A model generated the notes under the pieces. The model searched no databases. It saw nothing but the letters and a program-made list of their open reading frames with translations, and was not told where the DNA came from. From Thermosynechococcaceae cyanobacterium Okahandja (GTDB taxonomy: Bacteria > Cyanobacteriota > Cyanobacteriia > Thermosynechococcales > Thermosynechococcaceae): a stretch of 64,000 bases of DNA. Position numbers and translations under genes: made by a program. Location: assembly GCA_041530395.1 (NCBI GenBank), contig CP136945.1:558001-622000 (forward strand). Direction: 5' to 3'. Shown in pieces: positions 1 through 8,647 of this stretch (position 1 is the stretch's first letter; every line of letters begins with the position of its first letter).

Positions 1-256
1 CGAGCAGTTTGTTACCCACAAAATTAACGACTTAGTGCATCTGGCCAATACTGAACCCGACTACGCCACCCTACAATTTTTGCAGTGGTACGTTTCTGAG
101 CAGCATCAGGAAGAATTTCTGTTTAAGAGCATCCTCGACAAAATTACCCTCATTGGCACCGAAGGGCAGGGGCTATTTTTTATTGACCAAGAAGTTGCCA
201 AGCTGGCTGCCAGTAAAGGCATGGAAGCGACCAGCATGAAACCGGCTCAACCGTGA
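1..256 (+). CDS. Ferritin, C-terminal part (partial)
   Basis: This is the 3' end of a gene that starts before the window; the frame is open from base 2 to the TGA. The visible ~84 residues match the last helices of a bacterial non-haem ferritin, with the family stretch [14 protein letters not shown], whose acidic and His residues belong to the helix carrying iron ligands, followed by [10 protein letters not shown]. Ferritins form 24-subunit cytosolic shells that oxidise and store iron. The tail after residue ~65 ([16 protein letters not shown]) is a short variable end. Bacterioferritin is less likely because of the EQHQEE pattern. The N-terminal ferroxidase residues cannot be checked here. 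Confidence 0.85.
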   Translation, partial: EQFVTHKINDLVHLANTEPDYATLQFLQWYVSEQHQEEFLFKSILDKITLIGTEGQGLFFIDQEVAKLAASKGMEATSMKPAQP

Positions 257-397
257 GCATTGCTATGGGATGGTGCGTCGTACTCCCCCACGGAAACACT
301 GGACGGCGGATTCGCTCCCCCTCAGTGCTATGTGCCGCGTACTCTAGGGGGCTGTTGGGGGTAAAATAAACGTTCTGTGCTGTATCGGTAGCTCTCC

Positions 398-2206
398 ATG
401 CGCCTGTCGCAAATGCTGTTTGTTACCCTGCGGGATGATCCGGCAGAGGCAGAAATTCCAAGTCACAAGTTACTCTTGCGGGCGGGGTATATTCGCCGTA
501 TTGCCAGTGGGGTGTATAGCTACTTACCCCTGATGTGGCGAGTTCTGCAAAAAGTGAGTGCCATTGTGCGCACCGAAATGAATCGCAGTGGTGCCCTAGA
601 GTGCCTGCTGCCCCAATTACAACCTGCGGAACTATGGCAGGAGTCTGGGCGGTGGGATACCTACACCCAAGCGGAGGGCATTATGTTTGCCCTTAAGGAT
701 CGCGCAGAGCGGCAGTTGGGGTTAGGCCCTACCCATGAGGAGGTCATCACCACCCTTGCCAAGGATCTGATTCGTTCCTATCGCCAGTTACCCGTACACC
801 TATACCAGATTCAAACAAAATTCCGGGATGAAATTCGGCCACGGTTTGGTTTACTGCGGGGGCGGGAGTTCATCATGAAGGATGGCTACTCGTTCCATGC
901 CGATGTGGCTAGCCTCAAGGAGACGTATCAGGTGATGTACGACACCTACAGTCGTATCCTGAGCCGCTGTGGCCTCACCTTTCGGGCTGTTGAGGCAGAT
1001 TCAGGGGCTATTGGCGGTTCCGGCTCCCATGAATTTATGGTGCTTGCGGCAGCGGGGGAAGATGAGGTGCTCTACACGGCGGACGGTCAGTATGCGGCCA
1101 ATAGCGAAAAGGCGGTGTCGCTGCCCCCGGAGGCGGTGCCCAGTCCCTACAAAAAAACAGAAACCCTTGACACCCCCAATACCGCCACGATTGACGCACT
1201 GGTGACCTACCTAGGCTGCGATCCGACTCAGATTGTTAAGAATGTTCTCTATCGGGCGGTCTTTGATAACGGCCGTATTGGCCTAGTACTGGTGAGTATT
1301 CGTGGCGATCAGGAGGTGAACCCTGTAAAGCTCCAGAATACACTCACCACCTTAGCCCCCGATTACGGTGCCAGTAAACTCTTACACCTAGGGGTGGCGG
1401 ATGCTGAAACGGCGGCGGAATGGATCGCCAAACCCATTCCTTTTGGCTATATTGGCCCCGATCTGGCGGATACCTATATTAAGCCTGTGGCTGATGTTAT
1501 TCCTCAGTTTATTCGCATTGCCGATGGGACGGTGGCGGATCTCAAGCGGTTTGTCACCGGTGCGAATCGGGATCAGCAGCATCGGGTAGGGATGAATTGG
1601 GGCAAGGCCTGTCCCTTGCCAGCGTTAGTGGTGGATGTGCGCAAGGCGCAGGCGGGCGATCGCGCCTGTCATGATCCCACCCAACGGCTAGAAACAGCCC
1701 GCGGCATTGAAATTGGCCACATCTTTCAACTGGGCACCAAGTATTCCCAAGCCATGAAGGCCACCTATACCAATGAGCAGGGGGAGGAAGTCCCCTTGGT
1801 AATGGGCTGCTATGGCATTGGTGTCTCCCGCTTGGCTCAGGCGGCGGTGGAGCAACACCATGACGCCAATGGCATTATCTGGCCGCTGGCGATCGCCCCC
1901 TATCAGGTGATCATTGTTGTCCCCAATATTGGCGATGCCACCCAGATGCAAGTGGCGCTAGCACTCTACGAGCAACTGCAAGCGCTTGGAATTGAGGTGC
2001 TACTCGATGACCGGGATGAGCGGGCGGGCGTTAAATTTAAGGATGCGGATCTCATTGGCATTCCCTATCGCGTGGTCACGGGGCGCACCAGTGCCCAAGG
2101 GGAGGTGGAACTCGTTGAACGAGCCAGTGGCGTAAAAGCCGCCCTACCTCTGAACAAGGCGATCGCCCAACTGCAAGAGGGTATTGCTGACCATCTCTCC
2201 GCCTAA
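398..2206 (+). CDS. proS: Prolyl-tRNA synthetase
   Basis: Class II aminoacyl-tRNA synthetase that charges tRNA-Pro in the cytosol. The 602 residues fit the bacterial-type enzyme with an editing insertion. Near residue 108 is GPTHEEVIT (motif 2 region), then [12 protein letters not shown]. Residues ~225-390 form the INS editing domain. Motif 3 is GCYGIGVSR near residue 469, and the last ~100 residues are the anticodon-binding domain ([20 protein letters not shown]). The ATG start gives the expected [12 protein letters not shown] beginning. The gene is followed directly by a TnpB element, which separates it from the convergent dnaX. All core motifs look intact. Confidence 0.97.
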   Translation: MRLSQMLFVTLRDDPAEAEIPSHKLLLRAGYIRRIASGVYSYLPLMWRVLQKVSAIVRTEMNRSGALECLLPQLQPAELWQESGRWDTYTQAEGIMFALKDRAERQLGLGPTHEEVITTLAKDLIRSYRQLPVHLYQIQTKFRDEIRPRFGLLRGREFIMKDGYSFHADVASLKETYQVMYDTYSRILSRCGLTFRAVEADSGAIGGSGSHEFMVLAAAGEDEVLYTADGQYAANSEKAVSLPPEAVPSPYKKTETLDTPNTATIDALVTYLGCDPTQIVKNVLYRAVFDNGRIGLVLVSIRGDQEVNPVKLQNTLTTLAPDYGASKLLHLGVADAETAAEWIAKPIPFGYIGPDLADTYIKPVADVIPQFIRIADGTVADLKRFVTGANRDQQHRVGMNWGKACPLPALVVDVRKAQAGDRACHDPTQRLETARGIEIGHIFQLGTKYSQAMKATYTNEQGEEVPLVMGCYGIGVSRLAQAAVEQHHDANGIIWPLAIAPYQVIIVVPNIGDATQMQVALALYEQLQALGIEVLLDDRDERAGVKFKDADLIGIPYRVVTGRTSAQGEVELVERASGVKAALPLNKAIAQLQEGIADHLSA

Positions 2207-2238
2207 GGTGAGCATGTCAGCTAAAAAGCAGCAGGAGC

Positions 2239-2267
2239 CCCGCACTCTGGCAAGGGCGAGTGCCGGG
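2239..2267 (+). repeat. Left-end foldback of the TnpB element
   Basis: Imperfect inverted repeat: CCCG then CACTC, a ten-base loop, then GAGTG, one unpaired C, and CGGG. It lies ~60 bases before tnpB, where IS200/IS605 elements carry the subterminal hairpin recognised by TnpA. Pairing is visible in the sequence; the role is inferred. Confidence 0.55.
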
Positions 2268-2329
2268 AGGAATGCGAGTTCGACATAGGGACTAAGTCTG
2301 ATATCGGTCATGCAGACAACCTTCTTCTG

Positions 2330-3541
2330 ATGAGATACACTAAAGCTATGAATCAAGTCCTGACTATCTCCTGCAAGCTCAAGGTGTCCGAGTCGCAAGC
2401 CGCAAAACTGGATGCGACAGTGGATGCATTTGCAAAAGCGTTGAACTGGGTAAACCAGAATACGCCACAGAAGATAGTCAATGCGGTCAAGCTGCAATCC
2501 CTTTGCTATCGCGAGATTCGCGCTCGGTTTGGCTTGTCGAGTAATTTGGCTCAGCAAGTTTGCCGTCGAGTTGCCGGGTCTCGTAAGGTGGCGAGGCAAA
2601 AACAACGCCCAGTCAAAGCATTCAAAACTGGCTTTGTTACCTATGACGCTCGCATCTTCTCCTTTCGTGAGCGGGACTGGACGGTCTCGCTCACGACCGT
2701 GGATGGTCGTGAGCGCTTTGAACTGGCCATCGGCAACTACCAAAGAGGGATGCTGAAAGGAACTGCCCCTAAGTCTGCAACGCTGGTCAAGCGGCAAGAC
2801 GGCTCCTACTACATCCAGATTTGCGTGGCGTCGGAACTGCCAACCCCGCAGGATAGCGATAGGGTTTTGGGGGTGGACTTAGGACGTACAGACATTGCAC
2901 ACACATCGGAGGGACAACACTGGGATGGGCAAAACATAACCAAAGTTCGAGACCACTTTGCCAACTTGAGAGCCACGCTCCAGCACAAAGCCAGTCAGGG
3001 CACACGCAGTTCGAGACGGAGATGCCGTCAACTGCTGCAACGGCTGTCTGGCCGCGAGCGGCGGTTCCAAACATGGGTCAACCACAATGTGTCTCAACGC
3101 ATCGTTGAAACCGCTAAGTCTCTTTCCGCCAGCATTGCTATTGAAGATTTGACGGGCATTCGAGAGCGTACCAACCAACAGCCTCGCAGCAAAACGGAAC
3201 GCAGACGTAGTAATAGTTGGGCGTTCTACCAGTTGAGGTTGTTTGTGGAGTACAAAGCTTTGGGAGCTGGGGTGAAGGTTTATGCCGTTAACCCCAGATA
3301 CACGTCTCAAATGTGTCATCGATGCCTGCATATTCATCCCGACCCCAACAAGTCCTATCGGAGCGGCAAGCGATTTGAGTGCGGGCACTGTGGTTGGCAG
3401 GGTGATGCTGATTTTAACGGTGCAAAGAATATCGCTGCATTGGGGGCGCTTGTAAACCGCCCTGGAGGTTCGGGAGCAATGTCTTGTTCGTTGCAGGATG
3501 TTGTTCTCAGGGCTGCTGAAAGCCCGCTCCGTACCGCTTAG
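2330..3541 (+). CDS. tnpB: TnpB RNA-guided endonuclease (IS605 OrfB family)
   Basis: TnpB proteins are RuvC-type nucleases guided by an RNA from the element's own right end, and are ancestral to Cas12. The 403-residue length is typical. The RuvC acidic residues are present: Asp183 in GVDLGRT, Glu272 in IAIEDLTG, and Asp359/Asp361 in GDADFNGAKN. The zinc ribbon is complete (CHRC and, after a gap, CGHC). The N-terminal half has the helix-rich DNA/RNA-binding character of the family (KLKVSESQAAKLD). ATG at 2348 is an alternative start giving MNQVLTIS. No stop or frameshift is seen, so it looks functional. The TAG stop lies in the loop of the right-end hairpin, as expected where the guide RNA overlaps the gene's 3' end. 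Confidence 0.93.
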   Translation: MRYTKAMNQVLTISCKLKVSESQAAKLDATVDAFAKALNWVNQNTPQKIVNAVKLQSLCYREIRARFGLSSNLAQQVCRRVAGSRKVARQKQRPVKAFKTGFVTYDARIFSFRERDWTVSLTTVDGRERFELAIGNYQRGMLKGTAPKSATLVKRQDGSYYIQICVASELPTPQDSDRVLGVDLGRTDIAHTSEGQHWDGQNITKVRDHFANLRATLQHKASQGTRSSRRRCRQLLQRLSGRERRFQTWVNHNVSQRIVETAKSLSASIAIEDLTGIRERTNQQPRSKTERRRSNSWAFYQLRLFVEYKALGAGVKVYAVNPRYTSQMCHRCLHIHPDPNKSYRSGKRFECGHCGWQGDADFNGAKNIAALGALVNRPGGSGAMSCSLQDVVLRAAESPLRTA

Positions 3542-3561
3542 CGGTCGGAGTCGAGTAGTTT
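3440..3561 (+). ncRNA. Probable right-end guide RNA (reRNA/omegaRNA) scaffold of TnpB
   Basis: The 3' end of tnpB and the bases after it can fold into two adjacent hairpins: 3510-3525 (GGGCT/AGCCC) and 3527-3550 (CTCCG-T-ACCGC, loop TTA, GCGGT-CGGAG). They are followed by GAGTAGTTTAC at the element edge. In known TnpB systems the scaffold ends at the right edge and the guide is the flanking host DNA; here that would be the 3' end of dnaX, starting about base 3562. Folding is visible; expression and the exact 5' end are inferred. Confidence 0.55.
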
Positions 3562-5245
3562 ACTCCAAACCATCAATCACCACGCCATTAAAAAAACGCG
3601 CTAACTTTTGTGCTGATTCCTGCAGCGACTCAGTTCCTACGGGTTGTGGCGGGGCAGGGGGGGGCGCAGCGGGCAGTGGAGCCTCGGGGGGAGGCACTGA
3701 TACTGGTGCCGTCGGCGCAGTCGGTGGAGCTGCGACTTCCAAAAGAACCTTAACAGGGCGATCGAGCACCTGCCTAAAGGCCGCTTCAATTTTGGGTTGG
3801 TTATTTTGAGTCATGTTCAGCAGCGGTTGGCTGACAATGCCAATGCGCACCTCACTCTCGGTGACCCGCCGCAGATGACCGTGCTGCGACAGCAACGCCC
3901 GCGTACTAATGGGAATGTGTTGCAAGGCTGCTTGCCACAGGCGATCGCTATCAAGATCAAGGGACTGAGCCGAGGGAGTCACCTCCCTAGACAGCGCCGC
4001 AGTGGTAGGGGTAGCGGCGGTAACGGTGGGTTGGATGACAGCAGGAACTTTGCTTGGGGCTGGCACTGCCGTAGCCGTCGGGCTGGGTACAACTGACACT
4101 GCAAGAGGGGGCTGAGGAGCAATCTGTCTTTGCTCGTTCGAGCTTTCCGCCACAGAACTCAAACAGAGCAGCCCTAAAATGCTAACCTCCAGCCATAAAC
4201 GGGGTTGGTTACTCTGTTTGACTTGCCCCTCACAGGTGCGCAGATGCTGCTGCGCTTGCAAAATATCCGTGGTTGTCCACTCTTGGGCAATAATCGCTAG
4301 GGCCTGCCACGTCTCTTGGGTAAGTGCCACCAAATCGTGGCGTTCAGGTACGGTTTTGGCCAGTAATAGGTCGCGGTACAGGGCGGCTAAATTCTGCAAA
4401 AGGGTGAGGGGATCTCGCCCCCGCTCAAGCAGTTGACGGGTTTGCTCTAGGACGGCTACCGCATCACGGCGGCCAATGGCCCGCAGTAGCTCTAGTAAAT
4501 CCTGCTCGGGAACGGTGCCCGCTAACTGCCAAACCTGCTCTACTGTGACCTGCTCGGGGTACAGGCTCAGTTGATCCAGCATACTTTCGGCATCCCGTAA
4601 GCCCCCTTGCGCAAGCTGAGCCACAAGGGTTAGAGCCTGCGGCGTAATCCTAATGTGTTCTTGGGTGGCAATGTGCTGTAGATGCGCCACCATGTCGCTG
4701 AGGGGAATGCGCCGAAAGTCAAAGCGCTGGCAGCGGGAAATAATTGTGGGCAACACCCGCTGGGGATCCGTTGTGGCGAGGACAAATACCACGTGGGGGG
4801 GCGGCTCTTCAAGGGTTTTGAGCAGGGCATTAAAGGCGGAGCTACTGAGCATGTGACATTCGTCAATCACATACACTTTGTAGCGGCACTGCACAGGGGC
4901 AAATTGAGCCTTTTCAATGAGTTCGCGGATGTTGTCCACACCCGTATGGCTGGCCGCGTCAATTTCAATGACATCAAGGCTGGTGCTGCTGGCCACTTGG
5001 CGGCAGACCTCACACTCACCGCAGGGGTTGGCGGTGGGTTTCGAGGCGCGCAAACAGTTGAGGGATTTGGCAAGAATGCGGGCGCTAGAGGTTTTACCGG
5101 TGCCCCGCGGCCCACAAAATAAGTAGGCGGGAGCAATCCGTTCTTGTAGCAGGGCTTGGCTTAAGGTGGTGGCGATCGCCCCTTGACCCACAAGATCCGC
5201 AAAGCGCTGGGGGCGATATTTGTGGTGTAGAGGTTCGTAACTCAC
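3560..5245 (-). CDS. dnaX: DNA polymerase III subunit gamma/tau
   Basis: Clamp-loader ATPase of the replicative polymerase. N-terminal SYEPLHHKYRPQRFADLVGQ is diagnostic, with Walker A GPRGTGKTSS at residues 45-54, zinc-binding cysteines in NPCGECEVC and upstream C64, Walker B DECHML near residue 126, and the sensor SRCQRF. After about residue 370 the protein becomes Pro/Ala/Val rich (tau-like linker), ending RFFNGVVIDGLE. There is no intein, unlike dnaE/dnaX genes of some other cyanobacteria. The start is GTG. Its TAA stop (3560-3562) coincides with the right edge of the neighbouring TnpB element, so the last codon or stop may have been supplied by the insertion. Confidence 0.96.
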   Translation of the reverse strand: MSYEPLHHKYRPQRFADLVGQGAIATTLSQALLQERIAPAYLFCGPRGTGKTSSARILAKSLNCLRASKPTANPCGECEVCRQVASSTSLDVIEIDAASHTGVDNIRELIEKAQFAPVQCRYKVYVIDECHMLSSSAFNALLKTLEEPPPHVVFVLATTDPQRVLPTIISRCQRFDFRRIPLSDMVAHLQHIATQEHIRITPQALTLVAQLAQGGLRDAESMLDQLSLYPEQVTVEQVWQLAGTVPEQDLLELLRAIGRRDAVAVLEQTRQLLERGRDPLTLLQNLAALYRDLLLAKTVPERHDLVALTQETWQALAIIAQEWTTTDILQAQQHLRTCEGQVKQSNQPRLWLEVSILGLLCLSSVAESSNEQRQIAPQPPLAVSVVPSPTATAVPAPSKVPAVIQPTVTAATPTTAALSREVTPSAQSLDLDSDRLWQAALQHIPISTRALLSQHGHLRRVTESEVRIGIVSQPLLNMTQNNQPKIEAAFRQVLDRPVKVLLEVAAPPTAPTAPVSVPPPEAPLPAAPPPAPPQPVGTESLQESAQKLARFFNGVVIDGLE

Positions 5246-5301
5246 TGTCTGAGCTTAACGCAACCGTCATCTCCTGTAGGCGTTTCTAGATCCTAGCGGA
5301 A

Positions 5302-5883
5302 TTAGAGGGAACTGGCGGGAACAGGTGCGAGCCAATCTTTGCTGCCGGTGGTGTCCACCTCCGCTAGCCAGCGCTGGTAGTCGGCAACCAAGTGTTGCAT
5401 GAGGCGCTGCTTAATGGTCAGCAGGACGCTCTTTAAGAGGCTGTTGCCGGTGGCTTCAAGGATTGGACGTGGCGTAAAGTCTAACGGCGGTGGAATATCC
5501 ACCCCTACCTCCAATTCGGCCACCCCAATTAGTGTTGTCCCCGTAGTGGTGGCCTCGGGACGCAGGTATCCGGTCAGGTCTAAGTGAAAGCGGCGGTTAA
5601 TATAATCTACACCGCGAATATCGCACCCCAAGGAACGCAGGTGGAGGCAGCCCTCACTACTGGCCTGAACCGCTAAGTCCACCGTCGGTTGCAAACTGAC
5701 CATTAAAAAGTTCAGGGGGCGCATTTTTAAGCGAAAGCGATCGCTCCCTAAATACTCGACCCGGGTTGGATCCGTGAGGGCATAGACCAGTCGCCGGGGC
5801 TGGCGCAGGTAGTGCTGTAATTGGCCAAAGGGCGTGTCAACATTCAGACGAAGGGATTGATTGGCCGTAAATTTTAAGTACAT
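5302..5883 (-). CDS. DUF1997 family protein
   Basis: A 193-residue protein matching the cyanobacterial and plant-plastid DUF1997 family: N-terminal YLKFTANQSLRLNV, central FRLKMRPLNFLMVSLQPTVDLAV, and C-terminal RPILEATGNSLLKSVLLTIKQRLMQHL. The family looks like a lipid- or ligand-binding fold of the SRPBCC/START kind, but no biochemical role is established to my knowledge. No signal peptide or transmembrane segment is seen. It lies 56 bases upstream of the dnaX start on the same strand, so co-transcription is possible. The family call is fairly firm; the function is unknown. Confidence 0.75.
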   Translation of the reverse strand: MYLKFTANQSLRLNVDTPFGQLQHYLRQPRRLVYALTDPTRVEYLGSDRFRLKMRPLNFLMVSLQPTVDLAVQASSEGCLHLRSLGCDIRGVDYINRRFHLDLTGYLRPEATTTGTTLIGVAELEVGVDIPPPLDFTPRPILEATGNSLLKSVLLTIKQRLMQHLVADYQRWLAEVDTTGSKDWLAPVPASSL

Positions 5884-5958
5884 AGCACACCTAGCATTCG
5901 TTATCTATAATGTAACGAATTATTAAGAAATTCGTCGAGGAGGCAAGGGCAAGCGAGG

Positions 5959-7602
5959 TTACTCGGCCCAGCGGGTCTGCCGCCCCAGCCAGATCACTGG
6001 AATCAGCCCGACCACCACAAGGGCAAGGGCACTAATGGCGGCCTCGGGCAGCCGCTCATCGGAGGCAAAGCGGTAAACCTGTATTGCTAGGGTATCAAAG
6101 TTAAAGGGACGAATCACCAACGTGGCGGGTAATTCCTTCATTACATCGACGAAGACCATCATGCCAGCGGTAAACAGCCCCGGCACCATCAGGGGCAAGT
6201 GTACCGTGCGCAGAATATTAAAGGGCGATCGCCCAAGGGTACGGGCCACTTCATCGAGGCAGGGGCGAATTTTAACCAGACTGGCCTCAACACTACCGAG
6301 GGACACGGCCAAGAAGCGGACAAGGTAGGCATAGATCAACGCGGTGATCGTGCCGCTAAAAATCAGTCCCACATCCACCCCCCAGAGGTGTTCCGTCATA
6401 TCGTTAATGCGGTTATCGAGCCAGCCTAAGGGGATGAGAATGCCCACGGCAATCACCGTACCGGGAATGGCATAGCCCATGGCGGCCACTTGGATGCCCC
6501 AGCGAACCGCTGCCGTTGGCACAAGGCGATGGCTATAGGCCAACAGTAGGGCCAGCCCCACCGCTAGCAGCGCCGCAAGGGTGGCCAACAGCAAGCTATG
6601 GCTAGCGTGCCGCCAAAATTCTTCACTGAGTTGCACCTGTTGATAGGCGATCGCGAGGTACAGCAGCAGGGCTGCCGGTAAAAGCAGGCCAAAAAAGACG
6701 GGTAGGGCGCACACCAGCCAAGCCACGGTAGCTCGCCATCCCCGCAATTGGTAGGGAACGGGGCGATCGCCGCCGCGATTGTAGTAGCGGGCTTTGCCCC
6801 GCGACCATTTTTCCAACACCAGCAGCGCAAAGACCATCACCACTAAAACCGAGGCAAGCTGAGCCGCGGCAATGGGTTCACCCATGCCAAACCAAGTTCG
6901 ATAAATGCCGGTGGTAAAGGTATCCACGCCGAAGTACTGAACCGTGCCAAAATCATTGAGGGTTTCCATCAGTGCTAAACTGGTGCCCGCCGCAATGGCC
7001 GGACGTGCCAAGGGCAGTGCCACCGTCCAAAAACTGCGCCATGGGCCACAGCCAAGGGAGCGGCTCGCTTCTAAGCTACAGGTGGCCTGCTCCAGAAACG
7101 CCACCCGCGCCAGCAAAAACACGTAGGGGTATAGCACCAAGATCAGCATGGCGATCGCCCCGCCAAGGGAACGAACATTGGGAAACCAGTAGTCACCGTA
7201 CTGCCAGCCGGTGATCTGGCGTAGCCACACCTGTGCCCGCCCTTCAAAGGCAAAAAACTCGGTGTAGGTATAGGCCAAAACGTAGGCAGGCGCGGCCAAG
7301 GGGGTCAACAGCAGCCATTGCCACCAACGCACTCCCCAAAACTGACAGTTGGTCACCAACCACGCCGTACTCACGCCAATGGTTATCACTCCTACCCCCA
7401 CCCCCAGCATTAGCCAGAGGGAGTTGAGCAAATAGTTCGCCAGCACCGTTTCCGCAAGGTGTTGCCACGTGTCGCCCGTATTCACAAACACTTGGCTGAG
7501 CACGACTAAGATGGGGATGGCAATAAGGGCAGCGATGAGCCACACCAGCGCATCCCAACGCTTCAGCCACACCAGCGATCGCCACGAGAGGGATTTGATC
7601 AA
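5959..7602 (-). CDS. Iron(III) ABC transporter permease, fused double module (FutB/FbpB-like)
   Basis: Inner-membrane permease with two tandem MetI-like halves, as in SfuB/FbpB/FutB ferric-iron importers. About a dozen hydrophobic segments are visible; EAA loops are EASRSLGCGPWRSFWTVALP in the first half and DEVARTLGRSPFNILRTVHLP in the second, the sites that contact the ATPase. At 547 residues it matches the family. I chose the TTG at 7602 because GGAGG lies eight bases before it (7611-7615); an earlier TTG at 7629 has no ribosome site. No periplasmic binding protein or dedicated ATPase is beside it. Iron as substrate is inferred from family resemblance. Confidence 0.85.
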   Translation of the reverse strand: MIKSLSWRSLVWLKRWDALVWLIAALIAIPILVVLSQVFVNTGDTWQHLAETVLANYLLNSLWLMLGVGVGVITIGVSTAWLVTNCQFWGVRWWQWLLLTPLAAPAYVLAYTYTEFFAFEGRAQVWLRQITGWQYGDYWFPNVRSLGGAIAMLILVLYPYVFLLARVAFLEQATCSLEASRSLGCGPWRSFWTVALPLARPAIAAGTSLALMETLNDFGTVQYFGVDTFTTGIYRTWFGMGEPIAAAQLASVLVVMVFALLVLEKWSRGKARYYNRGGDRPVPYQLRGWRATVAWLVCALPVFFGLLLPAALLLYLAIAYQQVQLSEEFWRHASHSLLLATLAALLAVGLALLLAYSHRLVPTAAVRWGIQVAAMGYAIPGTVIAVGILIPLGWLDNRINDMTEHLWGVDVGLIFSGTITALIYAYLVRFLAVSLGSVEASLVKIRPCLDEVARTLGRSPFNILRTVHLPLMVPGLFTAGMMVFVDVMKELPATLVIRPFNFDTLAIQVYRFASDERLPEAAISALALVVVGLIPVIWLGRQTRWAE

Positions 7603-7669
7603 GGCAGCAACCTCCAAACAAATGGGCAATACCGTCAGACAACAACAATCCTCCAGATCAGGGTTGCGG

Positions 7670-8533
7670 CTAGCCGACTTCCAAAATTGTCATACTAAAA
7701 TCTAGCCACGGTGCCTGGGTAATCGTGGCGCTGGTGGAAATGTAGTCCACCCCTGTCAAGGCAACCGCCCGCAGTGTTTCTAGGCTAATGTTGCCTGAGG
7801 CTTCAATTTTAATGCGGGGAGCTGCTGCCCGAATCTGCGCCACCGCCGTTTTCATCTCGGCAATTGACATGTTGTCTAGCATGATCACATCAACCCCGAG
7901 GGCGATCGCCTCGCGCACCTGCTCGAGGGTTTCCGTTTCCACCTCAATAGCAAGGGGAAAGGGACTCTGCTGCCGCACCTGAGCCACAGCGGCGGTAATG
8001 CCGCCAGCCGCAACAATGTGGTTGTCCTTAATCAGGATCGCATCATCAAGACCATAGCGATGGTTAACACCCCCCCCCACCGCAACGGCGTACTTTTCCA
8101 GTAACCGTAGCCCCGGCGTTGTTTTGCGGGTATCCACCAGTTGGGTCGGCAAATCCGCAATCGCTTGCGCATAGGTGCGGGTAAGGGTTGCCACACCACT
8201 CAACCGCATCAGACAGTTCAGGGCTAATCGCTCCCCCAACAGCAGCACGTCAAGGGGCCCCCGCAGGCGAGCCACCATCGTTGGCTGCACGCACACCGTT
8301 CCCTCCGGTTGCACGTTCTCAAACTCCACCTGTGTGCTCAGACGCTGAAACACCCGCTCCACCAGCGGCAAGCCAGCAATGACACCCGATCGTTTTAAGC
8401 GAATCTGCGCGGTGCCCAATCGCTCACTCAGCCCCAGCGCTTGGGTGGTGCGATCGCCCCGCCCTAAATCCTCCCGCAGCCACTGGTCAAGGAGCGGATC
8501 CAGAACACACCAAGGGGGCAGATAAGCAGCCAT
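7670..8533 (-). CDS. nadC: Nicotinate-nucleotide pyrophosphorylase (carboxylating)
   Basis: Quinolinate phosphoribosyltransferase, converting quinolinate and PRPP to nicotinate mononucleotide in de novo NAD synthesis. Family landmarks in order: EDLGRGDRTT near residue 20, ALNCLMRLSGVATLT near 105, VDTRKTTPGLRLLEKYAV (PRPP/quinolinate site) near 135, GGGVNHRYGLDDAILIKDNH near 155, EVETETLEQ, DVIMLDNM, and IEASGNISLETL before the C-terminal GVDYISTSA. All of the usual Arg/Lys ligands appear present, and 287 residues is normal. The TATAGT-like sequence within the 114-base gap before it could be its promoter. Transcribed toward the iron permease with a 67-base gap. Confidence 0.96.
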   Translation of the reverse strand: MAAYLPPWCVLDPLLDQWLREDLGRGDRTTQALGLSERLGTAQIRLKRSGVIAGLPLVERVFQRLSTQVEFENVQPEGTVCVQPTMVARLRGPLDVLLLGERLALNCLMRLSGVATLTRTYAQAIADLPTQLVDTRKTTPGLRLLEKYAVAVGGGVNHRYGLDDAILIKDNHIVAAGGITAAVAQVRQQSPFPLAIEVETETLEQVREAIALGVDVIMLDNMSIAEMKTAVAQIRAAAPRIKIEASGNISLETLRAVALTGVDYISTSATITQAPWLDFSMTILEVG

Positions 8534-8647
8534 AGACCTCGCAGCGCAAATGCCCGCACCGTCTGTGGTACCGGCAGCACATCACCAGCCCACACTATAC
8601 CATATTGGCAAGGGACGGCTTACCGTCTGCGTGCTTTCACAATCAAT

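Larger units (their letters stand above)
2207..3561 (+). mobile_element. IS200/IS605-type element with tnpB only
   Basis: The stretch between the proS stop and the dnaX stop is a compact element carrying only tnpB; no tnpA (Y1 HUH transposase) is present, so it would need a transposase in trans. At the left end is an imperfect hairpin at 2239-2267 (CCCG-CACTC against GAGTG-C-CGGG), as expected of the subterminal foldbacks of this family. At the right end two hairpins (3510-3525 and 3527-3550) are followed by GAGTAGTTTAC, resembling right ends of cyanobacterial IS605-like elements. The outer limits are inferred: the left edge lies somewhere in 2207-2238, and the right edge is at about 3561, where the dnaX stop codon begins. 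Confidence 0.7.

Noticed and set aside
4682-5122. Long open frame opposite dnaX
   Set aside because: It lies wholly inside a clear dnaX coding region and has no recognisable motif; GC-rich genes give such shadows.
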